Source of the DNA: Paraburkholderia bryophila
GTDB lineage: Bacteria; Pseudomonadota; Gammaproteobacteria; Burkholderiales; Burkholderiaceae
Reading direction: 5' to 3'
Length of the DNA: 64,000 bases
Assembly: GCF_013409255.1 (NCBI RefSeq)
Contig: NZ_JACCAS010000001.1
Location: 2,852,001-2,916,000, forward strand
The translations under genes were made by a program, and so were the position numbers. Positions 1-8,194 of this stretch are shown here, piece after piece (position 1 is the first letter of the stretch; the number at the start of each line of letters is the position of its first letter). The notes under the pieces are model-generated. The model was not told the origin of the DNA and searched no databases. It saw only the letters and a list, made by a program, of their open reading frames with translations.

Positions 1-97
1 CGCTGAACGGAGGAATTGCCAGTGTAGAAGAAAGGGCGCGGCCGCGAGCGGAGGGCGTGAAACCCGCCTGAAGGGCCGGATCGGGAAACTATGGACG

Positions 98-127
98 AAA
101 AAAAGCCCGCTCTATGTGGAGCGGGCT
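98..127 (-). terminator. Intrinsic terminator of the small RNA
   Basis: The perfect 9-bp stem AGCCCGCTC/GAGCGGGCT (104-112 and 119-127) has a 6-base loop and is followed on the minus strand by seven T residues. There is no T run on the plus-strand side, so it acts for minus-strand transcription, where no protein gene is present. Confidence 0.8.
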
Positions 128-160
128 GAATCCATATCAGGAGGAGACATGGAGGAGACA
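98..160 (-). ncRNA. Candidate ~60-nt small regulatory RNA with two anti-Shine-Dalgarno repeats
   Basis: On the minus strand a short transcript is bounded by a well-spaced promoter (167-195) and a 9-bp hairpin followed by a T run (98-127). Its 5' part carries two direct copies of TGTCTCCTCC, at 151-160 and 140-149, in a stretch that should stay single-stranded before the terminator hairpin. CUCCUCC is complementary to strong Shine-Dalgarno sequences, so the likely role is base pairing with ribosome binding sites of several mRNAs; that is an inference. Small RNAs with such C-rich anti-SD loops are known in Burkholderia and in rhizobia, but I cannot assign this one to a named family with certainty. 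No protein is encoded on this strand. Confidence 0.7.
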
Positions 161-166
161 AGGACT

Positions 167-195
167 AATATACACACAGGGTTGGTGCGACGCAA
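167..195 (-). promoter_or_regulatory. Sigma-70 promoter of the small RNA
   Basis: Reading the minus strand, TTGCGT (190-195) lies exactly 17 bases before TATATT (167-172). Transcription would start near position 159-161, immediately before the first anti-SD repeat. Confidence 0.65.
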
Positions 196-372
196 TAACT
201 TTTTAAGGGAAAACCCGATATTGGGCCAAATTGTCGCAGTTTGCGGCAAAACGACCGTCCGGCGGGCGTTTCGGCCTACGGGGAAGCGCAATGACAGAGC
301 AAGAACCGGGGCGTAGTGTGTGGGCAGGCGGCCTACATTGGTGAGCATCGACACCGCCTCTTCGGAACCATC

Positions 373-1560
373 ATGACCCGCAATCCTATCGAGCACGCTT
401 CCGGCCCCGCGAACTGGACTTCCGACGACGACCGCTGGGACGCCGTCACTGGCCGCGAGCCGCAGGCCGACGGCGCGTTCTTCTACGCCGTCAAAACCAC
501 CGGCGTATTCTGCCGCCCGTCGTGCGCGTCGCGCCAGCCGCGTCGCGAGAATGTGGCGTTTTTCGCCGATGCCGCCGCCGCGCGCGCCGCGGGCTTTCGC
601 GATTGCAAGCGCTGCCAGCCCGGCGGTCTGCCGCGCGAACTGGCAATCGTCAATCGTGCCTGCGCTGCGCTGGATGCCGACCCGCAGCAGCGTCTCACGC
701 TCGCGCAATTGAGCGACGCCGTGCACGTCAGCCCGTTTCACCTCCAGCGTCTGTTCAAGCGGGTAGTGGGCGTGTCGCCGCGTCAATATCAGGCGGCACA
801 ACGCGGCGCGGCGTTACGCGACGCGCTGCAAAGCGGCTCGGACGTGACGCGCGCCACGCTCGACGCCGGCTTCGGCTCGCCGTCGCGCATGTATGACAGC
901 GCGTCGGCCGAGTTGGGCATGGCGCCGTCCGCGTATCGCCGCAAGGGCGCGGGGCTCACCGTGCGCTACGCGTGCGCGTCGACGTCGCTCGGTTTCGTGC
1001 TGGTCGCCGCGACGGACAAAGGCATCTGCAAGATCGGTTTCGGCGACGACGAAGCCTTGCTCGCCGACGACCTGCGGGGCGAATTCGCCAACGCCGACCT
1101 GCTGGAAGACGCCGCGCGGCTCGCGCCGTTCATCGCGCAGATCGACGCGTATTTGCGCGGCAGCCGTCAGGACTTCGATCTACCGCTCGATATCGCCGCG
1201 ACTGCATTCCGGCAACGCGTCTGGGACGCGCTGCGGCGCATTCCGTACGGCGAGACGCGCAGCTATTCGGACATCGCCGAAGCGGTCGGCTCGCCGCGTG
1301 CCGTGCGCGCGGTGGCGAGCGCCTGCGCGACGAATCCGGTGGCGCTGGCGATTCCTTGTCATCGCGTGGTGCAGAAGGGTGGGGCGTTGGCGGGTTATCG
1401 CTGGGGTCTGCCGCGCAAGGCGGCGTTGCTCGATAATGAAGCGCAGCATGCGGGCCATGTTTCATCTCATGCACGCCTGCGCCAGCAAGGCGCCGCTGAC
1501 GGCGCAAGCGCCGGCGCAGGTGTCGAACCCACTCATACCAAACTGGATCACGTCGCGTGA
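373..1560 (+). CDS. ada: Ada-type bifunctional regulator / O6-methylguanine-DNA methyltransferase
   Basis: DNA alkylation repair suicide protein and transcription activator, 395 aa. The domains are in the full Ada order. First comes an N-terminal zinc/methyl-acceptor domain with Cys47, Cys51, Cys78 and Cys81 (FCRPSC and CKRC), equivalent to the E. coli Ada four-cysteine site. Next is an AraC-type helix-turn-helix at about residues 95-190, and last a C-terminal methyltransferase with IPCHRVV around acceptor Cys329. The ATG at 373 is preferred over an upstream in-frame ATG at 316 because it leaves a normal-length N-terminus. The stop overlaps the GTG of the next gene (GTGA), so ada and alkA are translationally coupled. 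Methylated Ada would be expected to induce the pair. Confidence 0.93.
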   Translation: MTRNPIEHASGPANWTSDDDRWDAVTGREPQADGAFFYAVKTTGVFCRPSCASRQPRRENVAFFADAAAARAAGFRDCKRCQPGGLPRELAIVNRACAALDADPQQRLTLAQLSDAVHVSPFHLQRLFKRVVGVSPRQYQAAQRGAALRDALQSGSDVTRATLDAGFGSPSRMYDSASAELGMAPSAYRRKGAGLTVRYACASTSLGFVLVAATDKGICKIGFGDDEALLADDLRGEFANADLLEDAARLAPFIAQIDAYLRGSRQDFDLPLDIAATAFRQRVWDALRRIPYGETRSYSDIAEAVGSPRAVRAVASACATNPVALAIPCHRVVQKGGALAGYRWGLPRKAALLDNEAQHAGHVSSHARLRQQGAADGASAGAGVEPTHTKLDHVA

Positions 1561-2474
1561 GCACGCTTGAAGACGTAGCAACTCTCGAACTACCGTTCAA
1601 ACCGCCCTTCGACTGGCCGCGTCTGCTGCGTTTTTTCGGCGGACGCGCGACGCCCGGCGTCGAAGCCGTCGAAGACGGCGCGTATCGCCGCGCGATCGAT
1701 TGGGCGGGCGACAGCGGCACGCTCAGCGTGCGGTTGCATCCACGGAAGCGCTGTCTGGTTGCGACGATCGACGGACCGGCAAGCCGTCACGCCGACGCGC
1801 TCGCCGCGCCGATCGCAAAGATGTTCGATCTACACGCCGAGCCGAAAAAGATCGCCGCCGAACTCGCCGCGGACCCGTGGCTCGCGCCGTTGGTCGAAGC
1901 CGTGCCGGGTCTGCGCGTGCCTGGTGCGTGGTCGGGTTTCGAGCTGGTGGTGCGCGCGATCGTCGGCCAGCAGGTCAGCGTTAAAGCGGCGACCACGATC
2001 ATCGGCCGGTTGGTGCAACGTGCTGGCGAGCGCATCGAAGGGCATCCGCACGAGAACACCGCGTGGCGTTTTCCGACGCCCGCCGCGTTGGCCGCCGTGG
2101 ATCTCGCGCAGATCGGCATGCCGGGTAAACGTGTAGCCGCGTTGCAGGGCTTCGCGCACGCGGTTGCCACCGGCGAAGTACCGCTCGACAGCACGACCGC
2201 CGACACCGCCACGTTGCGCGCCGCGTTGCTCGCGCGGCCCGGCATCGGACCGTGGACGGTTGAATACGTCGCGATGCGCGTATGGCGCGACGCCGACGCC
2301 TGGCCCGCGTCAGACCTCGTGCTGATGCAGTCGATCAGCGCGCGCGATCCATCGCTCGTGAAGCCCACGCAGCAGCGCGCGCGCACCGACGCATGGCGGC
2401 CCTGGCGCGCCTACGCAGCGATGCATCTGTGGAATGAGATTGCGGATCGGGCGGGCGGAGCACGCGGCGGTTGA
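1557..2474 (+). CDS. alkA: DNA-3-methyladenine glycosylase II (AlkA family)
   Basis: Base-excision repair glycosylase removing N-alkylated purines, 305 aa, GTG start overlapping the ada stop. The N-terminal half resembles the AlkA N domain. The C-terminal half is a helix-hairpin-helix GPD fold, with IVGQQVSVKAA near residue 140, the hairpin LLARPGIGPWTVEYVAMR near 225-242, and the catalytic aspartate in WPASDL (Asp253). The coupling with ada gives a two-gene adaptive-response operon that handles both O6-methylguanine and N3/N7 lesions. No terminator is evident directly after the stop. Confidence 0.93.
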   Translation: MSTLEDVATLELPFKPPFDWPRLLRFFGGRATPGVEAVEDGAYRRAIDWAGDSGTLSVRLHPRKRCLVATIDGPASRHADALAAPIAKMFDLHAEPKKIAAELAADPWLAPLVEAVPGLRVPGAWSGFELVVRAIVGQQVSVKAATTIIGRLVQRAGERIEGHPHENTAWRFPTPAALAAVDLAQIGMPGKRVAALQGFAHAVATGEVPLDSTTADTATLRAALLARPGIGPWTVEYVAMRVWRDADAWPASDLVLMQSISARDPSLVKPTQQRARTDAWRPWRAYAAMHLWNEIADRAGGARGG

Positions 2475-2677
2475 CGGCGCACGCGGGACGGCGAGCAAGC
2501 CGGCGAGCGGGACGTTTCAGGCGCTTGAAACGCCCGCCGAAGCGGCCTCAAGCAGCCGTTCTGGCGAGATGTTAAAGTGCCCGCTACTGAAAATTCCGCC
2601 GAATGTTGTCGACCGCGCCGTGCTGCCAGCGAGCAGCGCAGCGGCACATGGCGGCCGACAACGCCCGACTCGCCTCA

Positions 2678-4294
2678 ATGCCAAACACCACATCTTCCCG
2701 CACGACCGACGCGTTCTCGCACCGCCTGTCCGTGCTGACCTCAGGCCCGCAGCGCGACGCGCTGTTGCGCGGCTTGCGCGGCATCGAAAAGGAAAGCCTG
2801 CGCGTTACGCACCAGGGCCAACTCACGTTGACGCCGCATCCGCGGGCGCTGGGTTCGGCGCTCACGCATCCGTCGCTCACTACTGACTATTCCGAAGCGC
2901 TGATCGAACTGATCACGCCGGCTGAGCACGACGTCGCGCTGACGCTCGAGAAGCTCGATACGCTGCACCGTTTCGTCTACGCGGAACTCGACGACGAGAT
3001 CCTGTGGAACAACTCGATGCCGGGCCTGCTGCCCGACACCGACGAAGGCATTCCTATTGCGCATTACGGCAACTCGAACATCGGCAAATTGAAGTACGTA
3101 TACCGCATTGGTCTCGCGCTGCGTTACGGCCGCACGATGCAGTGTATTGCGGGCATCCACTACAACTATTCGCTGAACGAAGAAGTGTGGCGAGTGCTGC
3201 ATGCGGATCAGCAATCTACCGCGAGCGCGGTCGACTATCAGTCCGAGCGCTACCTCGCGCTGATCCGCAATTTCCGCCGCACCAACTGGCTGCTGATGTA
3301 TCTGTTCGGCGCATCGCCGGCGCTGGACCGACGCTTCCTGCGCGATCGCCGGCACACGCTCGAGAACTTCGACGCCGACACGTTGTACCGTCCATACGCG
3401 ACCAGCCTGCGCATGAGCGACCTCGGCTATTCGAACACCACGGCGCAGGCCGAGTTGCATGCCGACTACGACACGCTGCCGGGTTACCTCGACGCGCTCG
3501 CGAAAGCCGTGAGCCAGCCGTACCCCGCGTACGAGGCGATCGGAACGCAACGCGACGGCGAGTGGGTGCAGATCAACACCAACGTGCTGCAGATTGAAAA
3601 CGAGTTTTACTCGACGATTCGTCCGAAGCGCGTCACGTATCCGGGCGAGCGTCCGCTGCATGCGCTGGCCGCGCGCGGCGTGCAATACGTCGAAGTGCGC
3701 TGCATGGATATCGACCCGTTCGAGCCGACCGGTATTTCGCTCGAGACGTCGCGCTTTCTAGACGCTTACCTGCTGGTTTGTGCGCTCGAAGACAGCGCGT
3801 TACTGCCGCCGGACGCCTACGCGGAAGCGAACCAGAACTTCGGCCGCGTGACGATGGAAGGCCGCAAGCCCGGCCTCGAACTGACGCGCGACGGTCAGCC
3901 GGTCGCCATGCTCGACTGGGCTAACGAGTTGATGCTCAAGATCGACGCCGCCGCAGCAACGCTCGACGCTTTGCACGGCGGCGACGCGCATGCACGCTCG
4001 GTCGCGGTGCAACGCGCGAAGCTCGCGGATGCGTCGCTGACGCCATCGGCACGCGTGCTGCAAACCATGCGCGACAAGCAGCAGAGCTTCCTCGCGTTCG
4101 GCCTCGAACAGAGCGAAGCGCACGCCGCACATTTCCGCGCGCGTCCGCTCGATGCCGAAGAAACGAAGGTGTTCACCGACCTCGCCGCGCAGTCGCTCGC
4201 GGAGCAAACCAAGCTCGAACAGGAAGAAGTCGGTTCGTTCGATGCATTCGTCGCGGCTTATCGGGCTTACACGTTGAATCGCTTCAGCGTGTAA
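2678..4294 (+). CDS. gshA: Glutamate-cysteine ligase (E. coli GshA type)
   Basis: Catalyses ATP-dependent formation of gamma-glutamylcysteine, the first step of glutathione synthesis, in the cytoplasm. The 538-aa length matches the gammaproteobacterial-type family. Recognisable segments are GLRGIEKESLRV near the N-terminus (the conserved glutamate-binding GIEKE), TDYSEALIELIT, LWNNSMPG, IAGIHYNYSL, and YVEVRCMDIDPFEP. The ATG at 2678 is chosen because the conserved region begins soon after it. Upstream in-frame ATGs (2603, 2648) add only low-complexity residues. A strong terminator follows at 4321, so it is probably monocistronic. The window also holds a YbdK-type carboxylate-amine ligase at 29991. 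Confidence 0.93.
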   Translation: MPNTTSSRTTDAFSHRLSVLTSGPQRDALLRGLRGIEKESLRVTHQGQLTLTPHPRALGSALTHPSLTTDYSEALIELITPAEHDVALTLEKLDTLHRFVYAELDDEILWNNSMPGLLPDTDEGIPIAHYGNSNIGKLKYVYRIGLALRYGRTMQCIAGIHYNYSLNEEVWRVLHADQQSTASAVDYQSERYLALIRNFRRTNWLLMYLFGASPALDRRFLRDRRHTLENFDADTLYRPYATSLRMSDLGYSNTTAQAELHADYDTLPGYLDALAKAVSQPYPAYEAIGTQRDGEWVQINTNVLQIENEFYSTIRPKRVTYPGERPLHALAARGVQYVEVRCMDIDPFEPTGISLETSRFLDAYLLVCALEDSALLPPDAYAEANQNFGRVTMEGRKPGLELTRDGQPVAMLDWANELMLKIDAAAATLDALHGGDAHARSVAVQRAKLADASLTPSARVLQTMRDKQQSFLAFGLEQSEAHAAHFRARPLDAEETKVFTDLAAQSLAEQTKLEQEEVGSFDAFVAAYRAYTLNRFSV

Positions 4295-4320
4295 GCGGCG
4301 AACACTCCAGCAGTACGACG

Positions 4321-4346
4321 AAAAGCGGCCCAGGTGGCCGCTTTTT
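4321..4346. terminator. Intrinsic terminator after gshA
   Basis: Perfect 10-bp stem AAAAGCGGCC/GGCCGCTTTT with loop CAGGT, followed by a run of T. The A-rich left side also gives a T run on the other strand, but no minus-strand gene approaches it closely. Confidence 0.85.
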
Positions 4347-4507
4347 CTTGGTGCGCAGGTAACGTCTACGTCAAAAGCGCTTGGGCGCCGCGCGATATCG
4401 GCAAATTCTCCACGCGCTCTGACGATTCTCTGATGCAGATGAAACACCGCATCGTCAGTAAGGTCCAAACTTGCATGACGCACTCCAGCGAGGGAGGAAT
4501 CAACGTG

Positions 4508-4996
4508 ATGAGAAAAGGTCTGTTGGCTGTGTTGTGCGCAGCGGCGGCGGGGTGTTCGACACAAGGGCAGGTCAACCCGGACGTGATGCAGATCGCGACA
4601 ACGCCGTTGACGTGCACGAGCAAACCTCAGTGCGACGTCTGGTGGCAACGCGCGCAAACGTGGGTGTCGGGTCACTCGAAGTACAAGATCGAAGCCGCCA
4701 CCGACACCTTGATTCAAACCGCCGGCCCCGACGGCGGCAAACGCGCGCTGGCGTATCAGATCACGCGCACCGCGAACCCCGACGGCACGGCGACGATCGG
4801 CTTCGCCGCGCATTGCGATGGCGCGATGGGTTGCAAGCCGAATCCGTGGGAAGCGGGCGCCGACTTCAAGGAGTACGTGCGCGGTGTCGCGAACAGTGCG
4901 CCGCAGAGTGGGGACGATGTGAAACCGACGGCGCATCCGGATGTTTCGCAGGGACAGTCGATCCCGTCGACGAATGGCGAAGCGGTAACGCAATGA
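4508..4996 (+). CDS. Putative periplasmic lipoprotein of unknown function
   Basis: Predicted 162-aa lipoprotein. MRKGLLAVLC begins a short signal peptide ending in a lipobox with Cys16 (AAAAGC). The mature part has a CTSKPQCDVWW cysteine pair, a CDGAMGC pair and an unstructured Pro/Ser-rich C-terminus. A strong GGGAGGA Shine-Dalgarno lies 10 bases before the ATG at 4508; a GTG at 4505 has better spacing and could be the true start. I do not recognise a characterised family. The four cysteines may form two disulfides in the periplasm (inference). Converges with the MFS gene on the other strand. Confidence 0.75.
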   Translation: MRKGLLAVLCAAAAGCSTQGQVNPDVMQIATTPLTCTSKPQCDVWWQRAQTWVSGHSKYKIEAATDTLIQTAGPDGGKRALAYQITRTANPDGTATIGFAAHCDGAMGCKPNPWEAGADFKEYVRGVANSAPQSGDDVKPTAHPDVSQGQSIPSTNGEAVTQ

Positions 4997-5045
4997 AGAG
5001 GGGTTTCGGCCTTGGCTGAAGCCGAAACCGAAGCGAAAAACGAAA

Positions 5046-5088
5046 ACGCGCGACGAGGAGCTTGGACAAACTCCGCTTCGTCGCGCGT
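5046..5088. terminator. Hairpin between convergent genes
   Basis: An 11-bp perfect arm pair ACGCGCGACGA/TCGTCGCGCGT encloses a second GGAG/CTCC pairing. It sits between the stop codons of the convergent lipoprotein and MFS genes. No long T run follows on either strand, so function as a terminator is likely but unproven. Confidence 0.45.
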
Positions 5089-5113
5089 CTCCGCTTTCAC
5101 GTGAAGGCCTGGT

Positions 5114-6676
5114 TCAATGGCCCAATGAAGGCCCGGCACCTTTGCGCGGCTTGGTGAACCAAACCAGCACCGCCAGCGCGAGAAAAGCCGCACAAGAAAT
5201 CCGGAAGAAATCGTTCGTGGCCATCATATAAGCCTGCGCGGTCACCACCTGATTCAATTGCGCGGTAATGCTGTCGCCCGACAAACCAATGCCGGCCAGC
5301 GCATTGGTATACGCATTCGTATTGTCCGCATAGACGTTGACCGAATCGGTCAGCATCGCGTGATGGCGGATCATGTCGTTTTCCCAATACGTCGTACTGA
5401 TCGCCGTGCCGATCGCGCCCGACAACGTCCGGAAAAAGTTCGACAGACCGGACGCACTCGCGAGCCGCTCATCCGACACGCTCGACAGCGTGATCGTCGT
5501 CATCGGTACGAAGAAGCACGCCACGCCGATGCCTTGCACAATGCGCGGCCAGATCACGTGATTGAACGGGACGTCGAGCGTAAAGGTGGAGTTCCAGATC
5601 GAGACGAACGCAAACACGATGAACGCGAAACTCGCCACCACGCGCAGATTCAGGCGGTGCATATTCCTGCCGATCATCGGCGATAAAAACAGCGCAAGCA
5701 GACCGACCGGCGCGGTGGCGAGTCCGGCGAGCCCGGCGGTGTAGCCCATCACCGTCTGCAGCCACAGCGGGAAAATCACCACCGAGCCGAAGAAGGCCAT
5801 GAAGCCGAACGAAATGATCACCACGCCGAGCGCGAAATTGCGATCCTTGAACAGCGAGAGATCGACGACCGGCTCTTTCTCCGTCGTCTCCCACACCAGC
5901 ATGAACGCGAGCGACACCACCGCGATGATCGCCAGCGTCACGATGAACGTGGAGTTGAACCAGTCGCGGTCCTTGCCGAGGTCGAGCACCATCTGCAGGC
6001 ACGACACGCCGATCACCAGCAACGCGAGGCCGACCGCGTCGATGCGCTGTTTGGTGATCTTCGTCTCGCGGCCGCGCAACAGCAGGAACGCGCACACCGC
6101 CGAGAACAACCCGATCGGCACGTTGATGTAGAAGATCCACGGCCACGTGTAGTTGTCGGTGATATAGCCGCCCATCACGGGGCCGAAGATCGGCGCGCAG
6201 ATCACGGTCATCGCCCATAGACCGAGCGCGAGGCCGCGCTTTTCCGGTGGATACGAGCGCATCAGAATGGTCTGCGAGAGTGGCACCATCGGTCCGGACA
6301 CGAGCCCTTGCAGCAGCCGGAACGCGATCAGCGACTCGAAGTTGTGCGCGAAGCCGCACAGCGCCGACGCGATCGTGAACAGCAGCACGGACAACGTGAA
6401 AAGCCGCACTTCGCCCACGCGCCGTGCGAGCCAGCCGGTCAGCGGCACCGCGATCGCCGAAGCAACCGAATACGACGAGATCACCCAGGTGCCCTGGCTG
6501 GTCGCCACGCCGAGGCTGCCGGAAATGGTCGGCACCGCGACGTTCGCAATCGACGTGTCGAGCACTTCCATGAACGTGCCGAGCGCGAGGCCGACGGTGA
6601 GCAGGGCCAGCGTGCCGCCCTTGAGCTGCGCGGGTACGGCGGCGGGTAGGGCGGCGGCGGGAGCCGTGGCGCTCAT
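5114..6676 (-). CDS. DHA2-family MFS multidrug efflux permease (EmrB/QacA type)
   Basis: Inner-membrane drug:H+ antiporter, 520 aa, typical for 14 transmembrane segments. The N-terminal TM1 has the DHA2 signature ..GTFMEVLDTSIANVAVPTI. Motif C-like SQGTWVISSYSVA and the loop-2/3 pattern GWLARRVGEVRLF follow, and a short hydrophilic tail ends the protein. The start at 6676 has a GAGGAGAA Shine-Dalgarno just upstream. Its usual partner, a membrane-fusion EmrA protein, is not adjacent. A MarR regulator lies 135 bp upstream on the same strand and probably controls it. Substrate unknown. Confidence 0.9.
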   Translation of the reverse strand: MSATAPAAALPAAVPAQLKGGTLALLTVGLALGTFMEVLDTSIANVAVPTISGSLGVATSQGTWVISSYSVASAIAVPLTGWLARRVGEVRLFTLSVLLFTIASALCGFAHNFESLIAFRLLQGLVSGPMVPLSQTILMRSYPPEKRGLALGLWAMTVICAPIFGPVMGGYITDNYTWPWIFYINVPIGLFSAVCAFLLLRGRETKITKQRIDAVGLALLVIGVSCLQMVLDLGKDRDWFNSTFIVTLAIIAVVSLAFMLVWETTEKEPVVDLSLFKDRNFALGVVIISFGFMAFFGSVVIFPLWLQTVMGYTAGLAGLATAPVGLLALFLSPMIGRNMHRLNLRVVASFAFIVFAFVSIWNSTFTLDVPFNHVIWPRIVQGIGVACFFVPMTTITLSSVSDERLASASGLSNFFRTLSGAIGTAISTTYWENDMIRHHAMLTDSVNVYADNTNAYTNALAGIGLSGDSITAQLNQVVTAQAYMMATNDFFRISCAAFLALAVLVWFTKPRKGAGPSLGH

Positions 6677-6811
6677 AGGTTCTTCTCCTCAGCCGGGAAA
6701 GCTTGTCGCGGCAGCTTTATCGCACCCATCGACCGGTGTGCTTATATGCCGGATCACTCTCTGCCCAGACAGATATCCTCAGACATCGACGCCCTCAAAA
6801 GCGCCGCGTGG

Positions 6812-7354
6812 TTAGGGTTCGCCGCGCTCCGGCGACGATTCTTCGGGTGATGCCTGCTGCGATTCATCGTGCGCGCCCAGCCCACAGCCCGCGCTGGCGC
6901 CTTCGCCGATACCGTTCGCGATAAACCGCGCGAGCAGGTCGATCAGCGTGGTCAGGTCGGCGGCGGAAAAGCCGCGCAACTGCTCGTTCAGCACTTCCGC
7001 GCCGAGCCCCGGCAACTGCCGCGCGGCTTCGTGGCCTTGCGGCGTCAACTCCAGCTTCACCATACGGCGATCGGCGTCGCTGCGCGTGCGCACGACAAAG
7101 CCTTTCTTTTCAAGGCGATCGAGCAAACGCGTCATGGATCCGCTGTCGTAAGACATGGCGCGCGACAACTCGAATGGCGTATTCGCCCGCCCCGACGACA
7201 ACATCAGCACTACGCCGATCTGCTGAGCGGTCAGCCCCAGCGGCTTGACGGCACGGTCGGTTCGCTCGACCAGCACATTGCGCGCTTTCGACAGGTAATA
7301 GCCAAGACTCGATTCGAGGTGAATCTCGTCCGCCTTGTAGGGACCTTCAGTCAT
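6812..7354 (-). CDS. MarR-family transcriptional regulator
   Basis: Winged-helix repressor of 180 aa. The DNA-binding core runs from LGYYLSKARNVLVERTD through TPFELSRAMSYDSGSMTRLLDRLEKKG (recognition helix) to the wing RTRSDADRRMVKLELT. The C-terminus has a ~30-residue disordered, Ser/Glu-rich tail. It precedes the EmrB-type pump on the same strand, the classic arrangement of a MarR sensor controlling a drug efflux pump. The AT-rich region upstream (7360-7510) is shared with the divergent small gene at 7607 and holds an inverted CTGC-CTAA-GCAG motif near 7393, a possible operator. Confidence 0.88.
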   Translation of the reverse strand: MTEGPYKADEIHLESSLGYYLSKARNVLVERTDRAVKPLGLTAQQIGVVLMLSSGRANTPFELSRAMSYDSGSMTRLLDRLEKKGFVVRTRSDADRRMVKLELTPQGHEAARQLPGLGAEVLNEQLRGFSAADLTTLIDLLARFIANGIGEGASAGCGLGAHDESQQASPEESSPERGEP

Positions 7355-7478
7355 CGTGTTTTCGGGACATCGTCAAGCAGATCGAATTTTAGCTGCCTAA
7401 GCAGACAAGTCAAATCTGATTTCGCGTAGAGCAAACCGTCAAAAAACAACGCTATCGTTTCGCCCGGAGCAAAGTATC

Positions 7479-7507
7479 TTGAAATTTAATTGCATAGTCA
7501 ATATTAT
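7479..7507 (+). promoter_or_regulatory. Predicted sigma-70 promoter
   Basis: TTGAAA (7479-7484) and TATTAT (7502-7507) are separated by exactly 17 bases in an AT-rich stretch. They lie ~100 bp upstream of the small membrane-protein gene at 7607, between it and the divergent marR. Confidence 0.55.
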
Positions 7508-7606
7508 TATAGGCAACGAGTTACGCGCGATCCGCGCCACCCGAGACCATGTTCTGACCGATTGTCTGCACGCCGCGAACGCGCCGTGCGAAAAAGGATT
7601 TCCCCC

Positions 7607-8005
7607 ATGCTGTACCTCAAAAACACGCTTGGCGGCTTGAGCCGCTCCCTGACCGATTCCGCGCTGAACAGCTTTCAAGGCCCGCACCGCTGGTGGAAAC
7701 TGGCGCTATTCGCGGTGCTGTTCGTGCTGCCCGGCGGGTCGGTGGGCGTGGCGGTATTGGCGTGGGTCGAGCATCGGCGGGCACGCAAGGGCGGCAAGGT
7801 TGCAGCGGTGAAGCTACTCGGCGCGTCCGTCGCGTCGGCGAGTGTTGCTCATGCGGTGAGTTCCGCCGGAGCGCCGGGCTCGGCGCTTCAGCCGGGCAAT
7901 CTGGTGGCTGCTGCCGGTCCGTGCCTGGCACGCGGCGACGCGCCGTGCCGCGCGGCGGCCGGCAAACAGGCCCGCCAAACCAAGTCGACGGAATCGCGCG
8001 TTTGA
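7607..8005 (+). CDS. Hypothetical single-pass membrane protein
   Basis: A 132-aa protein that I do not recognise. One hydrophobic helix (about residues 29-53, WWKLALFAVLFVLPGGSVGV) is followed by a basic segment RRARKGGK and then an Ala/Gly-rich region with two cysteines and a charged C-terminus. AAGGA lies 9 bases before the ATG, and a predicted promoter lies ~100 bp upstream. It sits between the divergent marR and a NodT-type gene in the same direction. A role linked to the efflux genes is possible only by position. Confidence 0.6.
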   Translation: MLYLKNTLGGLSRSLTDSALNSFQGPHRWWKLALFAVLFVLPGGSVGVAVLAWVEHRRARKGGKVAAVKLLGASVASASVAHAVSSAGAPGSALQPGNLVAAAGPCLARGDAPCRAAAGKQARQTKSTESRV

Positions 8006-8194
8006 CGCGCGGCCAGTAACAGCACGTAACCATCGCGACACCCTCAGTAACACACCTGCGCTCTTCCCCGCATTACCCTTTCAGTTTCCCGCGCTCAGGC
8101 GGGCTCATACGCTAACATTCCGGCAGACCATGATCTCGCCTGGCTAGTGGTGCCGCCGTTGCCGGCGCCACGGCGTCCTGAAGGAATCCATTGC

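Noticed and set aside
149..316. Plus-strand ORF with an apparently perfect AGGAGGAG ribosome site (MEETRTNIH..)
   Set aside because: The SD-like sequence is the complement of the anti-SD repeats of the minus-strand small RNA, and the peptide has no recognisable features.
5093..5108. parS-like sequence around CACGTG
   Set aside because: Only 11 of 16 positions match the consensus, all the central ones plus few flanks; the two perfect sites are clearly different.
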